Positions 15,983 to 24,462 of a stretch of 57,058 nucleotides of DNA are shown piece by piece. The stretch is taken from positions 1-57,058 of the forward strand of contig JAFUJH010000079.1 in assembly GCA_017473775.1 (NCBI GenBank), in the 5' to 3' direction. The notes below the pieces were generated by a model, which saw nothing but the letters and a program-made list of their open reading frames with translations, had not been told where the DNA came from and searched no databases. This DNA comes from Ruminococcus sp. Lineage in GTDB: Bacteria > Bacillota > Clostridia > Oscillospirales > Acutalibacteraceae. Position 1 is the first letter of the stretch; each line of letters opens with the position of its first letter. The position numbers and the translations under genes are program-made.

Positions 15983-16513
15983 ATGTCTAATATATGGCAC
16001 GATATTGCTGCAAAGAGAATCAAACCTGAGGATTTTGTTTGTGTAATTGAAATCTCCAAGGGCAGTAAAACTAAGTATGAACTTGACAAGGAAACAGGCT
16101 GTATAATGCTGGACAGAATTCTGTATACTTCAACTCAGTATCCTGCAAACTACGGCTTTATTCCCAAGACCTATGGTGAGGACGAGGACCCCCTTGATGT
16201 ACTGCTTCTTTGCTCGGAGCCGTTGGCACCCCTCACACTGGTTCGTGCATATCCCATTGGTGTTATCACAATGATTGACAACGACAGATGTGATGATAAA
16301 ATTATCGCTATTCCCTTTGGCGACCCAAGTTACAATCAGTATAAGGATATTACCGACCTGCCTGTTCACATCTTTGAGGAGATGAAGCATTTCTTCAAGG
16401 TTTACAAGAATCTTGAGAACAAGAACACCGCTGTCAACGAAGTAAGCGGCAGAGAAAAGGCATTGGAGATTATCCGCAAAGCAAGAGCGGATTACAAGGA
16501 AATCTTCGGTTGA
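15983..16513 (+). CDS. ppa: Inorganic pyrophosphatase, family I
   Basis: This 176-residue cytoplasmic enzyme hydrolyses pyrophosphate to two phosphates and so pulls biosynthetic reactions forward. The family I signature is clear: 'SKxKYELDKETG', 'YPANYGFIPKT' and the metal-binding 'DEDPLDVL', with the usual length of about 175 residues. The ribosome binding site GGAGAAGG precedes the ATG at 15983. It is transcribed alone from a promoter whose -35 box is covered by a dyad, so it may be regulated. A bidirectional hairpin separates it from the convergent gene. Confidence 0.97.
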   Translation: MSNIWHDIAAKRIKPEDFVCVIEISKGSKTKYELDKETGCIMLDRILYTSTQYPANYGFIPKTYGEDEDPLDVLLLCSEPLAPLTLVRAYPIGVITMIDNDRCDDKIIAIPFGDPSYNQYKDITDLPVHIFEEMKHFFKVYKNLENKNTAVNEVSGREKALEIIRKARADYKEIFG

Positions 16514-16547
16514 TATTCTGACCATAACAAGTTAAGAACGCAAAAGC

Positions 16548-16580
16548 AAAAGCCTGCTTCCATTATGGAGGCAGGCTTTG
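16548..16580. terminator. Bidirectional terminator between ppa and the DUF308 gene
   Basis: AAAGCCTGC (16548-16556) and GCAGGCTTT (16571-16579) form the stem between two convergent genes. T-rich sequence follows best on the minus strand. Confidence 0.65.
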
Positions 16581-16605
16581 TTTGTGTCTGTATTTATATG
16601 TTGTG

Positions 16606-17232
16606 TCAGATGTCGGTGTCCACTGCGTCAGAGGACTCAACATCTATCATACCGTCGTCCTTTGCGGCAAAGTTCTTTGCAATTTTTGAGAGGATTGCAA
16701 CGGAAACTAAATCCCACAGTGCGTTCACTACAAGTGAGATACCGATGAACAGCATAAGCCACTTGGAGGCTGTGAAGGGGTTGAAGAATACAACTGCACC
16801 CAATGTGATGGATATGATTGCACCCAGCAGGGAGATGTACCAGAATTTTGCCTTCAGTCTGAGGAAGTCTACTGCATACTGGAGCTTCATTACACCGCTG
16901 ACAATGAGGATAATTGCCAGTGCCGCAGACAGAAACGCCTTCAGCATACCGGGGTTGATTATAAAGAGGATGCCAAATCCTAAAAGTGCCGCACCCTGTA
17001 CCAGTGCAAAGGAGCCGAAGGACTCCACCTTACCTGATGCAAAGTAGGTGATAAGTCGCACAAGTCCCCAGATGCCCAGTATTACACCAATGGAAATGCA
17101 GATGATATCACCTGATTGCTCAGGGAAAATTATCATCAGTACACCAAGAATCAGAAGCGCTACATCAACGAAGGTTACTTCACGCTTTGTACTCTTTACC
17201 TGCTTGCGGATTTTTTCAGAAATGCTTTTCAT
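16606..17232 (-). CDS. HdeD-like (DUF308) membrane protein
   Basis: This 208-residue protein has six predicted membrane helices in three hairpins, the repeated pattern of the HdeD/DUF308 family ('GVILGIWGLVRLI', 'LLGFGILFIINPG', 'SITLGAVVFFNPF'). In enteric bacteria HdeD relates to acid resistance; in Clostridia the role is unknown. The start at 17232 follows AAAGGATGTG, and the upstream extension in the frame lacks a ribosome binding site. A TGG-TATAAT extended -10 lies at 17285-17290 on the minus strand. The gene is monocistronic and converges with ppa. Confidence 0.85.
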   Translation of the reverse strand: MKSISEKIRKQVKSTKREVTFVDVALLILGVLMIIFPEQSGDIICISIGVILGIWGLVRLITYFASGKVESFGSFALVQGAALLGFGILFIINPGMLKAFLSAALAIILIVSGVMKLQYAVDFLRLKAKFWYISLLGAIISITLGAVVFFNPFTASKWLMLFIGISLVVNALWDLVSVAILSKIAKNFAAKDDGMIDVESSDAVDTDI

Positions 17233-17357
17233 AAAAACACATCCTTTGTGCTTTGATTTTGCAAGGAAAAACTTCCTTAAATTCATTATACCAGTTATCG
17301 GAGACAAAGTCTATGTGCATATTAAAAATATTCTGTGCCTTTTTATTTTAATTATGA

Positions 17358-17386
17358 TTGTGCCGTGCTTGATTTTGTGGTATACT
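17358..17386 (+). promoter_or_regulatory. tsaD promoter
   Basis: TTGTGC (17358-17363), a 17-base spacer and TATACT (17381-17386) with an upstream TG. Confidence 0.5.
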
Positions 17387-17470
17387 GTGAATATAATGAG
17401 ATGATTTGTGGCTTGTTAAAAGCTGTGGTACTGCTTTTGATGAGCTGTGATATACGAAAGGGGAAAGGGT

Positions 17471-18481
17471 ATGAGAATATTAAGCATAGAGTCCTCCTGC
17501 GACGAAACCGCGGCGGCGGTTGTTGAGGACGGAAGGCGGGTTCTGTCCTCGGTTGTAGCTTCTCAGGTAGAGGAGCACAGGCTGTATGGCGGCGTTGTGC
17601 CTGAGATTGCATCCCGTCGTCACGCAGAGTCTATATCCTCAGTAGTAAGGGAGGCACTCTTGCAGGCTGACCTGACACTTGCTGATATTGATGCTCTGTC
17701 TGTTACCTTTGCACCGGGACTTATCGGCGCATTGCTTGTGGGTGTGAACTTTGCAAAGGGACTGTCCCTTGCAACAGGCAAGCCCCTCATCCCTGTGCAT
17801 CACCTTCGTTCCCATATTGCGGCAAACTACATAAGCCATCAGGAGTTGAAGCCGCCTTTTCTGTGCCTTGTGGTGTCAGGCGGTCACAGTCACATTGTCA
17901 TGGTGGAGGATTACACCAAAATGCGTGTCATAGGTGCTACCCGTGATGATGCGGCAGGCGAGGCATTTGACAAAGCAGCACGCACAATGGGTATGCCTTA
18001 CCCTGGCGGAATCGAGCTTGATAAGGTAGCAGAGCTTGGCGATGACAAGGCGTACACTCTGCCTCATCCTACAGTTGCAGGCTCTCCCTATGACTTCAGC
18101 TTCTCAGGACTTAAAACTGCAGTTATCAACCTTCTTCATAATGCTGAGCAGAAGGGGGAGGAAATATGCAAGGAGGATTTGTGTGCTTCCTTCAGACGGG
18201 CTGTAGTGGATTGCCTGACAACTAACCTGTTCAAGGCGGCAGAGGATTTGGGGGTTAAAACCATAGTTGCCGCAGGCGGTGTTTCTGCTAACAGACTCCT
18301 TCGGCGTGAGCTGGAGCGTCTCTGTGCTGAGAAGGGCTATGAGCTTTATGTACCTGAGCTTTCTCTGTGCGGTGATAACGCGGCAATGGTAGGCTCTCAG
18401 GGCTATTATGAATTCTTGAGCGGCAACATTGCTCAGACCGACCTGAACGCGGTTGCAACCCTGCCCATTGATTACAAATAA
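17471..18481 (+). CDS. tsaD: tRNA threonylcarbamoyladenosine synthesis protein TsaD
   Basis: This 336-residue ASKHA-fold protein transfers the threonylcarbamoyl group to A37 of ANN-decoding tRNAs, with TsaB and TsaE, which are not in this window. Diagnostic parts are the opening 'LSIESSCDET', 'GVVPEIASRRH', the metal-binding 'HHLRSH', 'LVVSGGHS', 'DDAAGEAFDK' and 'AAGGVSAN'. The ATG at 17471 follows GGGAAAGGG; the earlier in-frame ATG at 17447 has no site. It is transcribed alone. rimI, often its neighbour in Clostridia, lies 10 kb downstream. Confidence 0.97.
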   Translation: MRILSIESSCDETAAAVVEDGRRVLSSVVASQVEEHRLYGGVVPEIASRRHAESISSVVREALLQADLTLADIDALSVTFAPGLIGALLVGVNFAKGLSLATGKPLIPVHHLRSHIAANYISHQELKPPFLCLVVSGGHSHIVMVEDYTKMRVIGATRDDAAGEAFDKAARTMGMPYPGGIELDKVAELGDDKAYTLPHPTVAGSPYDFSFSGLKTAVINLLHNAEQKGEEICKEDLCASFRRAVVDCLTTNLFKAAEDLGVKTIVAAGGVSANRLLRRELERLCAEKGYELYVPELSLCGDNAAMVGSQGYYEFLSGNIAQTDLNAVATLPIDYK

Positions 18482-18545
18482 GACAAATTTGTGAAAAATA
18501 ATAAAAATGTGTTAAAAGTTTAACAAATATATAACAAAAAATATA

Positions 18546-18574
18546 TTGATATACTTTTATCTTTATGGTACAAT
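18546..18574 (+). promoter_or_regulatory. pckG promoter
   Basis: TTGATA (18546-18551), a 17-base spacer and TACAAT (18569-18574) in an AT-rich stretch; the ATG follows at 18626 after AAAGGAG. Confidence 0.6.
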
Positions 18575-18625
18575 ATTTATGGTTTTAAGCCAAATCAAGT
18601 TATCAACCGAAAGGAGTTTAACAAT

Positions 18626-20392
18626 ATGACAAACAACAAATCAGTTCTTAAATGGCTTGACGAGATGCAGGCTCTCCTTACACCTGACAAGGTAGTATGG
18701 ATTGATGGTAGCCGTGAGCAGGTTGAGGCACTCCGTGCTGAGGCTTGCGAGACAGGCGAGATGATCAAGCTTAATCAGGAGAAGCTCCCCGGCTGTTACC
18801 TCCACCGTACAGCTGTTAACGATGTAGCTCGTGTTGAGGACAGAACTTTCATCTGCCCCAGAAACGAGGAGGACGCAGGTCCTACAAACAACTGGATGGA
18901 TCCTGAGCGTGCTTATGAGATGCTCTTTGATATTGCTCGTGGCAGCTACAAGGGCAGAACAATGTACATCATTCCTTATTCCATGGGTCCCATTGGCTCA
19001 CCTCTCTCTCAGATTGGTATCGAGGTAACTGACTCCATCTATGTTGTTCTTAACATGGACATTATGACTCGTACAGGTAAGGCTGTACTTGATACACTGG
19101 GTGACAGTGAGGACTGGATCAAGGGTCTCCACTCACGCTGTGATATTGACGAGGAGAAGAGATACATCTGTCACTTCCCCGAGGATAACTACATTATCTC
19201 CGTTAACTCCGGTTACGGCGGCAATGTTCTTCTTGGTAAGAAGTGCTTTGCACTGCGTATCGCTTCCTACCTTGGCAAGCAGAACGAGTGGATGGCAGAG
19301 CATATGCTCATCCTTGGTATCGAAGATCCCGATGGCAATGTAACATATGTTTCCGCTGCATTCCCCTCCGCTTGCGGTAAGACCAACCTGGCTATGCTCA
19401 TTCCTCCCGAGGGCTACAGAGCAAAGGGCTACAAGGTATGGACAGTAGGCGACGATATCGCTTGGATGCGTAAGGGCCCCGATGGCAGACTTTATGCTAT
19501 CAACCCTGAGAACGGCTTCTTCGGCGTTGCTCCCGGTACAAATGTTAAGTCCAACCCCAACGCTCTCGCATCTACTCAGCAGGGCACAATCTTCACTAAT
19601 GTAGTTCACAACCTTGATGACAATACAGTATGGTGGGAAGGTCTGGATAAGAATCCTCCCGCAAATGCAGTTGACTGGATTGGCGAGCCTTGGAACGGTC
19701 AGACTTCTGACAAGAAGGGTGCACATCCCAACAGCCGTTTCACAGCTCCTGCAAAGAACTGCCCCTGCATCAGCTCAGAGTTTGACTCTACACAGGGCGT
19801 TCCGATTTCTGCTATCATCTTCGGCGGCAGACGCGCACAGACAACTCCCCTTGTATATCAGTCCAGAGACTGGAACAACGGTGTATTCGTAGGCTCTATC
19901 ATGGCTTCTGAGACAACTGCTGCTGCAACAGGTGCAGTTGGTGTTGTTCGCCGTGATCCTATGGCTATGCTGCCCTTCTGCGGCTACCACATGGGTGACT
20001 ACTTCAAGCATTGGATTGATATGGGCGAGGTTCTCGGCGAGAAGGCTCCCAAGATCTTCAATGTAAACTGGTTCCGTCTTGACGACGAGGGCAACTTCCT
20101 CTGGCCCGGATTTGGCGACAACTTCCGTGTTCTGGAGTGGATTGTTAAGCGTTGCAACGGCGAGGCTGATGCAACTGAGACAGCTATCGGTTTCGTTCCT
20201 GCAGCAGAGGATATCAACCTTGAAGGCCTCGATATGGATATCGAAGTTCTCAAGAGCATCCTCGAGGTTGACAACGAGAAGTGGCTCGGCGAGACAGCAG
20301 GCATCGAGGAGTTCTATCAGAAGTTTGGCGACAGACTTCCCGAGGAGCTCAGAGCTCAGCTTGAATCACTCAAGGAGAGACTCAGCAAGTAA
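18626..20392 (+). CDS. pckG: Phosphoenolpyruvate carboxykinase (GTP)
   Basis: This 588-residue cytoplasmic enzyme interconverts oxaloacetate and phosphoenolpyruvate with GTP/GDP. In anaerobic gut bacteria it often runs in the CO2-fixing direction toward succinate or supplies oxaloacetate. The GTP-type signatures are present: the kinase loop 'FPSACGKTN' with its reactive cysteine, 'VGDDIAWM', 'ENGFFGVAPGTN' and 'FGGRRAQTTPLV'. Length matches the family (about 590-620). The codon use is strongly biased to C-ending codons, which suggests high expression. It is monocistronic with its own promoter and terminator. Confidence 0.97.
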   Translation: MTNNKSVLKWLDEMQALLTPDKVVWIDGSREQVEALRAEACETGEMIKLNQEKLPGCYLHRTAVNDVARVEDRTFICPRNEEDAGPTNNWMDPERAYEMLFDIARGSYKGRTMYIIPYSMGPIGSPLSQIGIEVTDSIYVVLNMDIMTRTGKAVLDTLGDSEDWIKGLHSRCDIDEEKRYICHFPEDNYIISVNSGYGGNVLLGKKCFALRIASYLGKQNEWMAEHMLILGIEDPDGNVTYVSAAFPSACGKTNLAMLIPPEGYRAKGYKVWTVGDDIAWMRKGPDGRLYAINPENGFFGVAPGTNVKSNPNALASTQQGTIFTNVVHNLDDNTVWWEGLDKNPPANAVDWIGEPWNGQTSDKKGAHPNSRFTAPAKNCPCISSEFDSTQGVPISAIIFGGRRAQTTPLVYQSRDWNNGVFVGSIMASETTAAATGAVGVVRRDPMAMLPFCGYHMGDYFKHWIDMGEVLGEKAPKIFNVNWFRLDDEGNFLWPGFGDNFRVLEWIVKRCNGEADATETAIGFVPAAEDINLEGLDMDIEVLKSILEVDNEKWLGETAGIEEFYQKFGDRLPEELRAQLESLKERLSK

Positions 20393-20412
20393 TTGCTTAA
20401 ATAAAACTTACA

Positions 20413-20445
20413 AAAGGGACAGCACACTTTGCTGTCCCTTTATTT
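20413..20445 (+). terminator. pckG terminator
   Basis: AAAGGGACAGCA (20413-20424) and TGCTGTCCCTTT (20430-20441) form a 12-bp stem with a short loop and trailing Ts. Confidence 0.85.
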
Positions 20446-20468
20446 CCATCAGATATTCAGGAGTGTAT

Positions 20469-21803
20469 ATGAAAAACCGCCTTATTGCTCTCTTACTTTG
20501 CTTGGTGCTTGCAGTGACCTTCACAGGATGCATACCAAGGGACAATACAATAACTACAACTGAGTCTGAGGCTTTATCAACACAGGCAGAGCCTACTATA
20601 CCATCCGCCACCGACGGATACGATAAAGTAGACCCCAATGTGCTGGATTTTAGTTTGGACTTGTATACTGCTGTGGAGCTTGACAGAGGGTTTGACGCCT
20701 TGCAGACAGATGCTCAGCGTCAGTGCTACAGGCTTATGGAGGACAGTGTGTTCTACATTTCTCAGGAGTCTGAGGAGGGTGTGTATAATATCCTGCCTGT
20801 TTCTGTGGCAGGGGTGAATCTTACACAGTCGGAGCTACACCTGATTATCTCTGCTTTTACCTTTGATCATCCTGAGGTGTTCTGGATAGATAATGCCTTT
20901 ACCTACTACGACACATCAGGAGCAACTCACCTGATGCTTGCCTCTAATATGAGTGCACAGCAGGTGACAGCTTCTGCAAAGGAAATGCACGCAGAACTCA
21001 GGGAGGTATTCTCCGGTATGCCGGGCAACCTCAGCGAGTTTGACAGGGAGCTGTATATTCACGATAAGCTCATAGAGCGATGTGAGTATGCAGATGAGGC
21101 AACAAGGGCAGACAGCGGTGCTGATATTTACACAAGCCTTGGCTCTATTGTAAACAGCTTGGCTGTATGCGAGGGCTACACACGAGGTGTACAGCTTATG
21201 CTCAGCCTTGTGGGTATAGAGAGTTACTATGTATACGGCAGAGGTAACAACGAGCTTCATATGTGGAACAGTGTGAGGATATCAGATAACTGGTATTATC
21301 TGGACGCAACTTGGGACGATAACGGACAGAAGGGTGCATCCTACAATAACTTCAACATTACCACAGAGCAGGCACTCAAGGACCGCACAATTGCTCCTTT
21401 GTACAGCACATTGACTGCTGAGGAGATATGCGGCACAAGCTCAACCCCTGCTGTGAATTTCAACCTGTTTGTGCCTGATTGCAACGCTGACAATATGAGC
21501 TTCTATGCTCATAACGCAGTTACCGTCACGGGCTTTGACGAGGAGAATCTGAACACAATTGCTCAGGCAATTGCTGATGCCGCAGTGAAAGATGAAGAAG
21601 CAGTGCATCTTTATATCGACCCCTACTATATGGAGTATCAGACTGCAAAGGACTACCTGCTCAGCGGCGATTATCTGATATTTGATTGTATATCAAGAGC
21701 AAACAGCTTGCTTGATGGAGTAACTGTCAGCGACGAGTCAGTTGCAACCGAGGAGTCAGAGGACTTGTATATACTCACTATATTTTTTGAATACGGAAAT
21801 TAA
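20469..21803 (+). CDS. Lipoprotein with transglutaminase-like domain
   Basis: This 444-residue protein has a lipoprotein signal peptide ending in 'TFTGC' (lipid-anchored cysteine near residue 21), then a Thr/Ser-rich linker. The core has the transglutaminase/protease fold triad: C234 in 'AVCEGYTRG', H264 in 'ELHMWN' and D279 in 'YYLDATWDD'. Such domains usually cleave or cross-link peptides at the cell surface; the substrate is unknown. The start at 20469 is preceded by AGGAGTG. A long upstream extension of the frame only overlaps pckG in another frame. ruvX follows 12 bases downstream, so the two are probably cotranscribed. Confidence 0.85.
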   Translation: MKNRLIALLLCLVLAVTFTGCIPRDNTITTTESEALSTQAEPTIPSATDGYDKVDPNVLDFSLDLYTAVELDRGFDALQTDAQRQCYRLMEDSVFYISQESEEGVYNILPVSVAGVNLTQSELHLIISAFTFDHPEVFWIDNAFTYYDTSGATHLMLASNMSAQQVTASAKEMHAELREVFSGMPGNLSEFDRELYIHDKLIERCEYADEATRADSGADIYTSLGSIVNSLAVCEGYTRGVQLMLSLVGIESYYVYGRGNNELHMWNSVRISDNWYYLDATWDDNGQKGASYNNFNITTEQALKDRTIAPLYSTLTAEEICGTSSTPAVNFNLFVPDCNADNMSFYAHNAVTVTGFDEENLNTIAQAIADAAVKDEEAVHLYIDPYYMEYQTAKDYLLSGDYLIFDCISRANSLLDGVTVSDESVATEESEDLYILTIFFEYGN

Positions 21804-21815
21804 CTGAGGTTTCAT

Positions 21816-22226
21816 ATGGTTATTATGGCAGTGGATTTGGGCAAAGCCAGAACAGGTATTGCCGCTTCGGATAAAACAGAATACCTTGCATCTCCTGTGG
21901 CTGTTATCAGCGAAAAACGCAGGGATGTACTGCTCCGAAAGGTAGCAGACAAAGCCGTTGAAATAAAGGCAGAGCTTATAGTTGTGGGGCTTCCACGCAA
22001 TATGGACGGCTCTGAGGGCGAGAGTGCCGTGAATGCCCGTGCCTTTGCACAAGAGCTGGGGGAGGAGCTTGGTTTGGAAATTGTCCTCTGGGATGAGCGA
22101 TGCACCACCATTACAGCTCACGGATACTTAAACGATACCAACACCCGAGGCAAAAAGCGTAAGGCTGTTATTGACGAGGTTGCCGCTACAGTTATCCTGC
22201 AGAGCTACCTTGACAGCAGGAGATAA
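21816..22226 (+). CDS. ruvX: Putative Holliday junction resolvase RuvX (YqgF)
   Basis: This 136-residue RNase H-fold protein of the YqgF/RuvX family acts in pre-16S rRNA 5' processing and perhaps on DNA junctions. It shows 'AVDLGKARTGIA' with the first catalytic aspartate, 'VVGLPRNMDGSEG', 'LWDERCTT' and a C-terminal 'IDEVAATVILQSYL'. In Bacillus ruvX lies beside ireB and a DUF1292 gene; here ireB is 15 kb away. The start at 21816 follows TGAGG. The stop lies four bases before the lgt start, so translation is likely coupled. Confidence 0.93.
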   Translation: MVIMAVDLGKARTGIAASDKTEYLASPVAVISEKRRDVLLRKVADKAVEIKAELIVVGLPRNMDGSEGESAVNARAFAQELGEELGLEIVLWDERCTTITAHGYLNDTNTRGKKRKAVIDEVAATVILQSYLDSRR

Positions 22227-22230
22227 GCCT

Positions 22231-23022
22231 ATGTGTCCTTATGTTGACTTGTGGGGGCTGGAGCTTCCTGTATACGGATTAATCTCCGTTGTGGGGATTT
22301 TAGTCTCTGCAACTGTTGCGTTTGTTCTTGCAAAGAAAAAAGCGGTAGATTTATATGACTTTCTCATCACAGCAGTTGTTGGCGGATTGGGACTTTTTAT
22401 CGGTGCACATCTGTTGTATGCTCTGACCCGCACAGGCGACATAATATCCGCTTTTTCACTTTATAATACATTTGATACAACGGGGGAATTTATAAAATAC
22501 CTCCTTGATATTGCAAGCGGAATGGTTTTCTACGGCGGACTTTACGGCGGACTATTGGCAGGTTTTCTTTGGATTCGTCATAAAAAGCATCCTGCAGGAT
22601 TGTTTGCTGATATTTTTGCTGTGGTTATTCCTTTGTTTCACTCCTTTGGCAGAGTGGGTTGCTTCTTTGCAGGCTGCTGCTACGGAGTAAAGTGGGAATA
22701 TGGTATAAGCGGCAGAGTCCTCAATTCAGGTGTGCGTGAGCTGACAGCCAGATTTCCTGTACAGCTTGTGGAGGCAGCCTGCCTTTTGGTGCTGTTCTCG
22801 CTGTTGCTTGTGTTTTTCCTCAGAGGTAAGGCACAGGGCAGATTGCTCACGGTATATCTTGCCTCATATGCAGTGCTCAGGTTTGTGCTAGAATTCTTCC
22901 GCGGTGACAGTATACGAGGACACCTGCTGTATCTTTCAACCTCCCAGTGGATAAGCCTGCTTACCTTAATCGGTGTGGGATTGTATCTGTTTTTATCACG
23001 CAGAAAGTATGCAAAAGAATAA
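22231..23022 (+). CDS. lgt: Prolipoprotein diacylglyceryl transferase
   Basis: This 263-residue membrane enzyme transfers diacylglycerol from phosphatidylglycerol to the lipobox cysteine of prolipoproteins. About seven membrane segments are visible, with the Lgt signature 'GRVGCFFAGCCYG', 'YGGLYGGL' and 'RFPVQLVEA', and the late 'RFxxEFFRGD'. The ATG at 22231 follows CAGGAGAT inside the end of ruvX. The upstream genes of this group include a lipoprotein that would be its substrate. A dispersed palindromic repeat begins shortly after the stop codon. Confidence 0.95.
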   Translation: MCPYVDLWGLELPVYGLISVVGILVSATVAFVLAKKKAVDLYDFLITAVVGGLGLFIGAHLLYALTRTGDIISAFSLYNTFDTTGEFIKYLLDIASGMVFYGGLYGGLLAGFLWIRHKKHPAGLFADIFAVVIPLFHSFGRVGCFFAGCCYGVKWEYGISGRVLNSGVRELTARFPVQLVEAACLLVLFSLLLVFFLRGKAQGRLLTVYLASYAVLRFVLEFFRGDSIRGHLLYLSTSQWISLLTLIGVGLYLFLSRRKYAKE

Positions 23023-23033
23023 GACCTTGCCTC

Positions 23034-23140
23034 CCTCTGATGAGGAAATTCCCCTGTTAGGGGAAATGTCTGCTTCGCAGACATCTCCCTTATTAAGGGA
23101 GTTTCCTCACAAGGGGAGCCACGATTGATAAGGTGTGCCT
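23034..23140. repeat. Dispersed palindromic repeat, copy A
   Basis: The region contains stacked palindromes (TTCCCCTGTTAGGGGAA, then TGTCTGCTTCGCAGACA, then CTCCCTTATTAAGGGAG). Bases 23041-23070 are identical over 30 bases to 37404-37433, and TGATAAGGTGT near the end recurs at 37491 and 40898. This is a non-coding REP- or MITE-like element. Confidence 0.7.
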
Positions 23141-23178
23141 TCTCATTTTTTGAGAGGGCTTTTAATTTTGCAAAAATA

Positions 23179-23207
23179 TTGATTTATTCGGCGTGTAGTA
23201 ATATAAT
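23179..23207 (+). promoter_or_regulatory. alr promoter
   Basis: TTGATT (23179-23184), a 17-base spacer and TATAAT (23202-23207); the alr ATG follows at 23278 after CCGGAGGAA. Confidence 0.6.
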
Positions 23208-23277
23208 TATCATAGGTATATATGTTTATAAATTACTTTACCTGTCACTCTGATAAAAAGAATCCGGAGGAATAGAC

Positions 23278-24462
23278 ATGGAATTGGATATAATAAAAAG
23301 AACATGGGCAGAGGTTGACCTGGATGCTATTGAGCATAACTTCAGGGCAATCCGTGCTCATATAGGCGAGGACACCAAGCTGTGCTGTGTGGTCAAGGCT
23401 GACGGCTATGGCCACGGAGCAGTGAAGCTTGCTCAGCTATACTCAGAGTTGGGTGCGGATTTCTTTGCAGTTTCCAATATTGATGAGGCGTTGGAGCTGA
23501 GAGGCAGCGGCATAACAGAGCCTGTGCTCATTCTGGGCTATACTCCTGTGTCTCTTGCAAAAATACTGGCAGACAACGGCATAGCTCAGGCGGTGTACGG
23601 ACTTGATTATGCAAAGGCTCTGTCTGCTTCATCACTGCAGGCAGGAGTAACAATCGATGTCCATATCAAGATTGACACAGGTATGAGCCGTATCGGCTTT
23701 ATGTGCCAGAGCTTCCCCGAGGATAACTCCTCAATAGATGAAATTGCAGAGGCTTGTGCTCTGCCTGCACTTAATCCTTGCGGTATTATGGCGCACTTTG
23801 CGGTGTCTGACGAGGGCGAGGAGGGCAAGGCCTACACTCTGCGTCAGCTTGATGCTTTTAACTTTACAGTAAAATCTCTTGCTGACAGAGGCGTTACCTT
23901 CCCCTTGATTCACCACGCAAACAGCGGTGCTGTGGAATATTACAGGGATGCACACCTGTCGATGGTCCGTGCAGGTATTATTCTTTACGGACTTGCTCCC
24001 AATCCTGCAATTGCATCAGCACTTGACCTGAAGCCTGCAATGAGCCTCAAGTCCACAGTAGCCTTTGTCAAGAAGCTTCGCAAGGGCTCTGATGTAAGCT
24101 ACGGCAGGACCTTCACAGCAGACAGGGATATGACGGTTGCCACTGTGCCTGTGGGCTATGCAGACGGATATTTCCGCAATTTGTCAAAGGACGGCTATAT
24201 GACCATAAAGGGCAAGAAGGCTAAAATTCTGGGCAGAGTATGTATGGACCAGACAATTGTGGATGTGACAGATATCGAGGATGTTCGGATAGGGGACGAG
24301 GTGGTGCTGTTCTCAAACGGAGAGAACAACACTCCCACAGCTTGCGAGCTTGCCACATTCGCAGGAACTATCAATTACGAGATTGTGTGTGCGGTATCAA
24401 AGCGTGTACCTCGTATTTATAACAGAAACGGAAAAACAGTGGATGTGATGTATAAATTATGA
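23278..24462 (+). CDS. alr: Alanine racemase
   Basis: This 394-residue PLP enzyme makes D-alanine for peptidoglycan. The PLP-binding lysine is K40 in 'VVKADGYGHG'. 'GMSRIGF', 'HHANSGA', 'VRAGIILYG' and 'VPVGYADGY' complete the fold type III barrel, and 'VSYGRTF' with 'GRVCMDQ' marks the C-terminal domain with the second catalytic tyrosine. The start follows GGAGGAA. Its stop overlaps the polA start (ATGA), so alr heads an operon alr-polA-phosphatase-rimI. Confidence 0.97.
   Translation: MELDIIKRTWAEVDLDAIEHNFRAIRAHIGEDTKLCCVVKADGYGHGAVKLAQLYSELGADFFAVSNIDEALELRGSGITEPVLILGYTPVSLAKILADNGIAQAVYGLDYAKALSASSLQAGVTIDVHIKIDTGMSRIGFMCQSFPEDNSSIDEIAEACALPALNPCGIMAHFAVSDEGEEGKAYTLRQLDAFNFTVKSLADRGVTFPLIHHANSGAVEYYRDAHLSMVRAGIILYGLAPNPAIASALDLKPAMSLKSTVAFVKKLRKGSDVSYGRTFTADRDMTVATVPVGYADGYFRNLSKDGYMTIKGKKAKILGRVCMDQTIVDVTDIEDVRIGDEVVLFSNGENNTPTACELATFAGTINYEIVCAVSKRVPRIYNRNGKTVDVMYKL

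Noticed and set aside
20079-20468. N-terminal extension of the transglutaminase-like lipoprotein
   Set aside because: The extension overlaps pckG in another frame and its terminator. The signal peptide and ribosome binding site place the start at 20469.
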